NCBI GenBank assembly: GCA_958349325.1
Contig: CATWCP010000047.1
Coordinates: forward strand, 1 to 8,065
Origin: an uncultured Collinsella sp.
Lineage (GTDB): Bacteria; Actinomycetota; Coriobacteriia; Coriobacteriales; Coriobacteriaceae
Length of the DNA: 8,065 bases
Reading direction: 5' to 3'
This document shows positions 7,731 to 8,065 of this stretch, one piece after another. Every line of letters starts with the position of its first letter. Within the stretch, counting starts at the first letter, position 1. The notes under the pieces are model-generated. The model searched no databases, was not told the origin of the DNA, and saw nothing but the letters and a program-made list of their open reading frames with translations. The translations under genes were made by a program, and so were the position numbers.

Positions 7731-7916
7731 ATGGCTCATCCCGTAATTGATGCCGACGAGTGCATCGCTTGTGGCGTTTGCGTCGACACCTGCCCCGCTG
7801 GCGTTCTGGAGCTCCAGGACGTCGCTACCGTCGCTGACGAGGACTCCTGCGTCGCCTGTGGCGCTTGCCAGGACGCTTGCCCCGCTGGCGCGATCACCGA
7901 GATCGTCGAGGAGTAA
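7731..7916 (+). CDS. 2[4Fe-4S] ferredoxin, clostridial type
   Basis: 61 aa soluble low-potential electron carrier. Two cluster motifs are visible: C11-I-A-C14-G-V-C17-V-D-T-C21-P and C40-V-A-C43-G-A-C46-Q-D-A-C50-P. As in the family, the fourth cysteine of each motif should ligate the other cluster. The protein is short, acidic and full length for bacterial-type ferredoxins. The two halves keep an ancient internal duplication even in DNA: TGCCCCGCTGGCG occurs at 7791-7803 and again at 7878-7890. The start follows GAGAGGAAACTACC, with AGGA as ribosome site. It is monocistronic: its own promoter lies 60-90 bp upstream and a strong terminator follows the stop. Its redox partners (for example pyruvate:ferredoxin oxidoreductase or hydrogenase) are not in the window. 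Confidence 0.97.
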   Translation: MAHPVIDADECIACGVCVDTCPAGVLELQDVATVADEDSCVACGACQDACPAGAITEIVEE

Positions 7917-7954
7917 CAACTCCCCACTTGCACACTCAAAAGTACACCGTGCAC

Positions 7955-7995
7955 AAAAAGGAGGCCTCCGCATCGCCGCGGAGGCCTCCTTTTTT
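7955..7995. terminator. strong bidirectional rho-independent terminator
   Basis: AAAAAGGAGGCCTCCG (7955-7970) pairs perfectly with CGGAGGCCTCCTTTTT (7979-7994) over the loop CATCGCCG, with six T (7990-7995). It starts 38 bp after the ferredoxin stop. The five A at 7955-7959 give a U-tract on the minus strand as well, so it can serve a convergent gene entering from the right. Confidence 0.93.
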
Positions 7996-8016
7996 GTACG
8001 GATAGCTAATTTAGGC

Positions 8017-8065
8017 TTATAGGACAAAATGTGTGTCCACGTTGGGGGCATCGGCACAGGTCGAT
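8017..8065 (-). CDS. possible 3' end of a convergent minus-strand gene (partial)
   Basis: One minus-strand frame is open from the window edge to a TAA at 8019-8017 and would end ...CADAPNVDTHFVL. The bidirectional terminator starts 22 bp beyond this stop, which suits a gene arriving from the right. Only about 15 codons are visible, so neither frame nor function is secure. Confidence 0.2.
   Translation of the reverse strand, partial: STCADAPNVDTHFVL

Noticed and set aside
7359..7732. Two small minus-strand reading frames (60 and 62 codons) upstream of dnaK
   Set aside because: No ribosome sites or conserved features; one covers the ferredoxin promoter and leader, the other the probable dnaK promoter region.
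7680..8057. 125-codon minus-strand frame over the ferredoxin
   Set aside because: Antisense shadow of the ferredoxin gene that also reads through the bidirectional terminator.

Overview
The window looks like part of a core chromosomal region of a high-GC, Gram-positive anaerobe. A dnaK-grpE-dnaJ cluster ending in a MerR-type hspR is an actinobacterial arrangement. The clostridial-type 2[4Fe-4S] ferredoxin and the YbhJ-like aconitase-family hydratase fit a gut Coriobacteriia (Collinsella-like) genome. The phylum-level placement is well supported by the operon. The class and genus are inference from recall and were not tested by any search.

Layout from left to right. Positions 1-83 look like the 3' end of a plus-strand gene, followed by a rho-independent terminator (138-170). 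A minus-strand aconitase-superfamily hydratase follows (353-2653, 766 aa). Its upstream region (2654-2800) holds two short palindromes, and then a striking 87-bp inverted repeat (2801-2887) that separates it from the heat-shock operon. That operon runs on the minus strand as dnaK (7221-5329), grpE (5326-4484), dnaJ (4375-3416) and hspR (3343-2927), with GC-rich hairpins in the grpE/dnaJ and dnaJ/hspR gaps. A 509-bp divergent intergenic region separates dnaK from a plus-strand ferredoxin gene (7731-7916). The ferredoxin has its own recognisable promoter and a strong bidirectional terminator (7955-7994). The last bases may be the 3' end of a convergent minus-strand gene.

How the genes work together: DnaK (Hsp70), GrpE (nucleotide exchange) and the J-protein form the Hsp70 folding machine, and HspR is expected to repress the operon with DnaK as co-repressor. 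The J-protein here is the zinc-finger-less class B type. The hydratase and the ferredoxin are Fe-S proteins outside the chaperone operon and no functional link to it is visible.

I did not find a new multi-gene system. The observations most worth checking are: the 87-bp inverted repeat, built of two opposed 31-bp modules that are themselves bounded by inverted hexamers; a Gram-negative-type insert in DnaK; an internal grpE start with a perfect AGGAGG; and the absence of a consensus HAIR operator in front of an hspR-containing operon.
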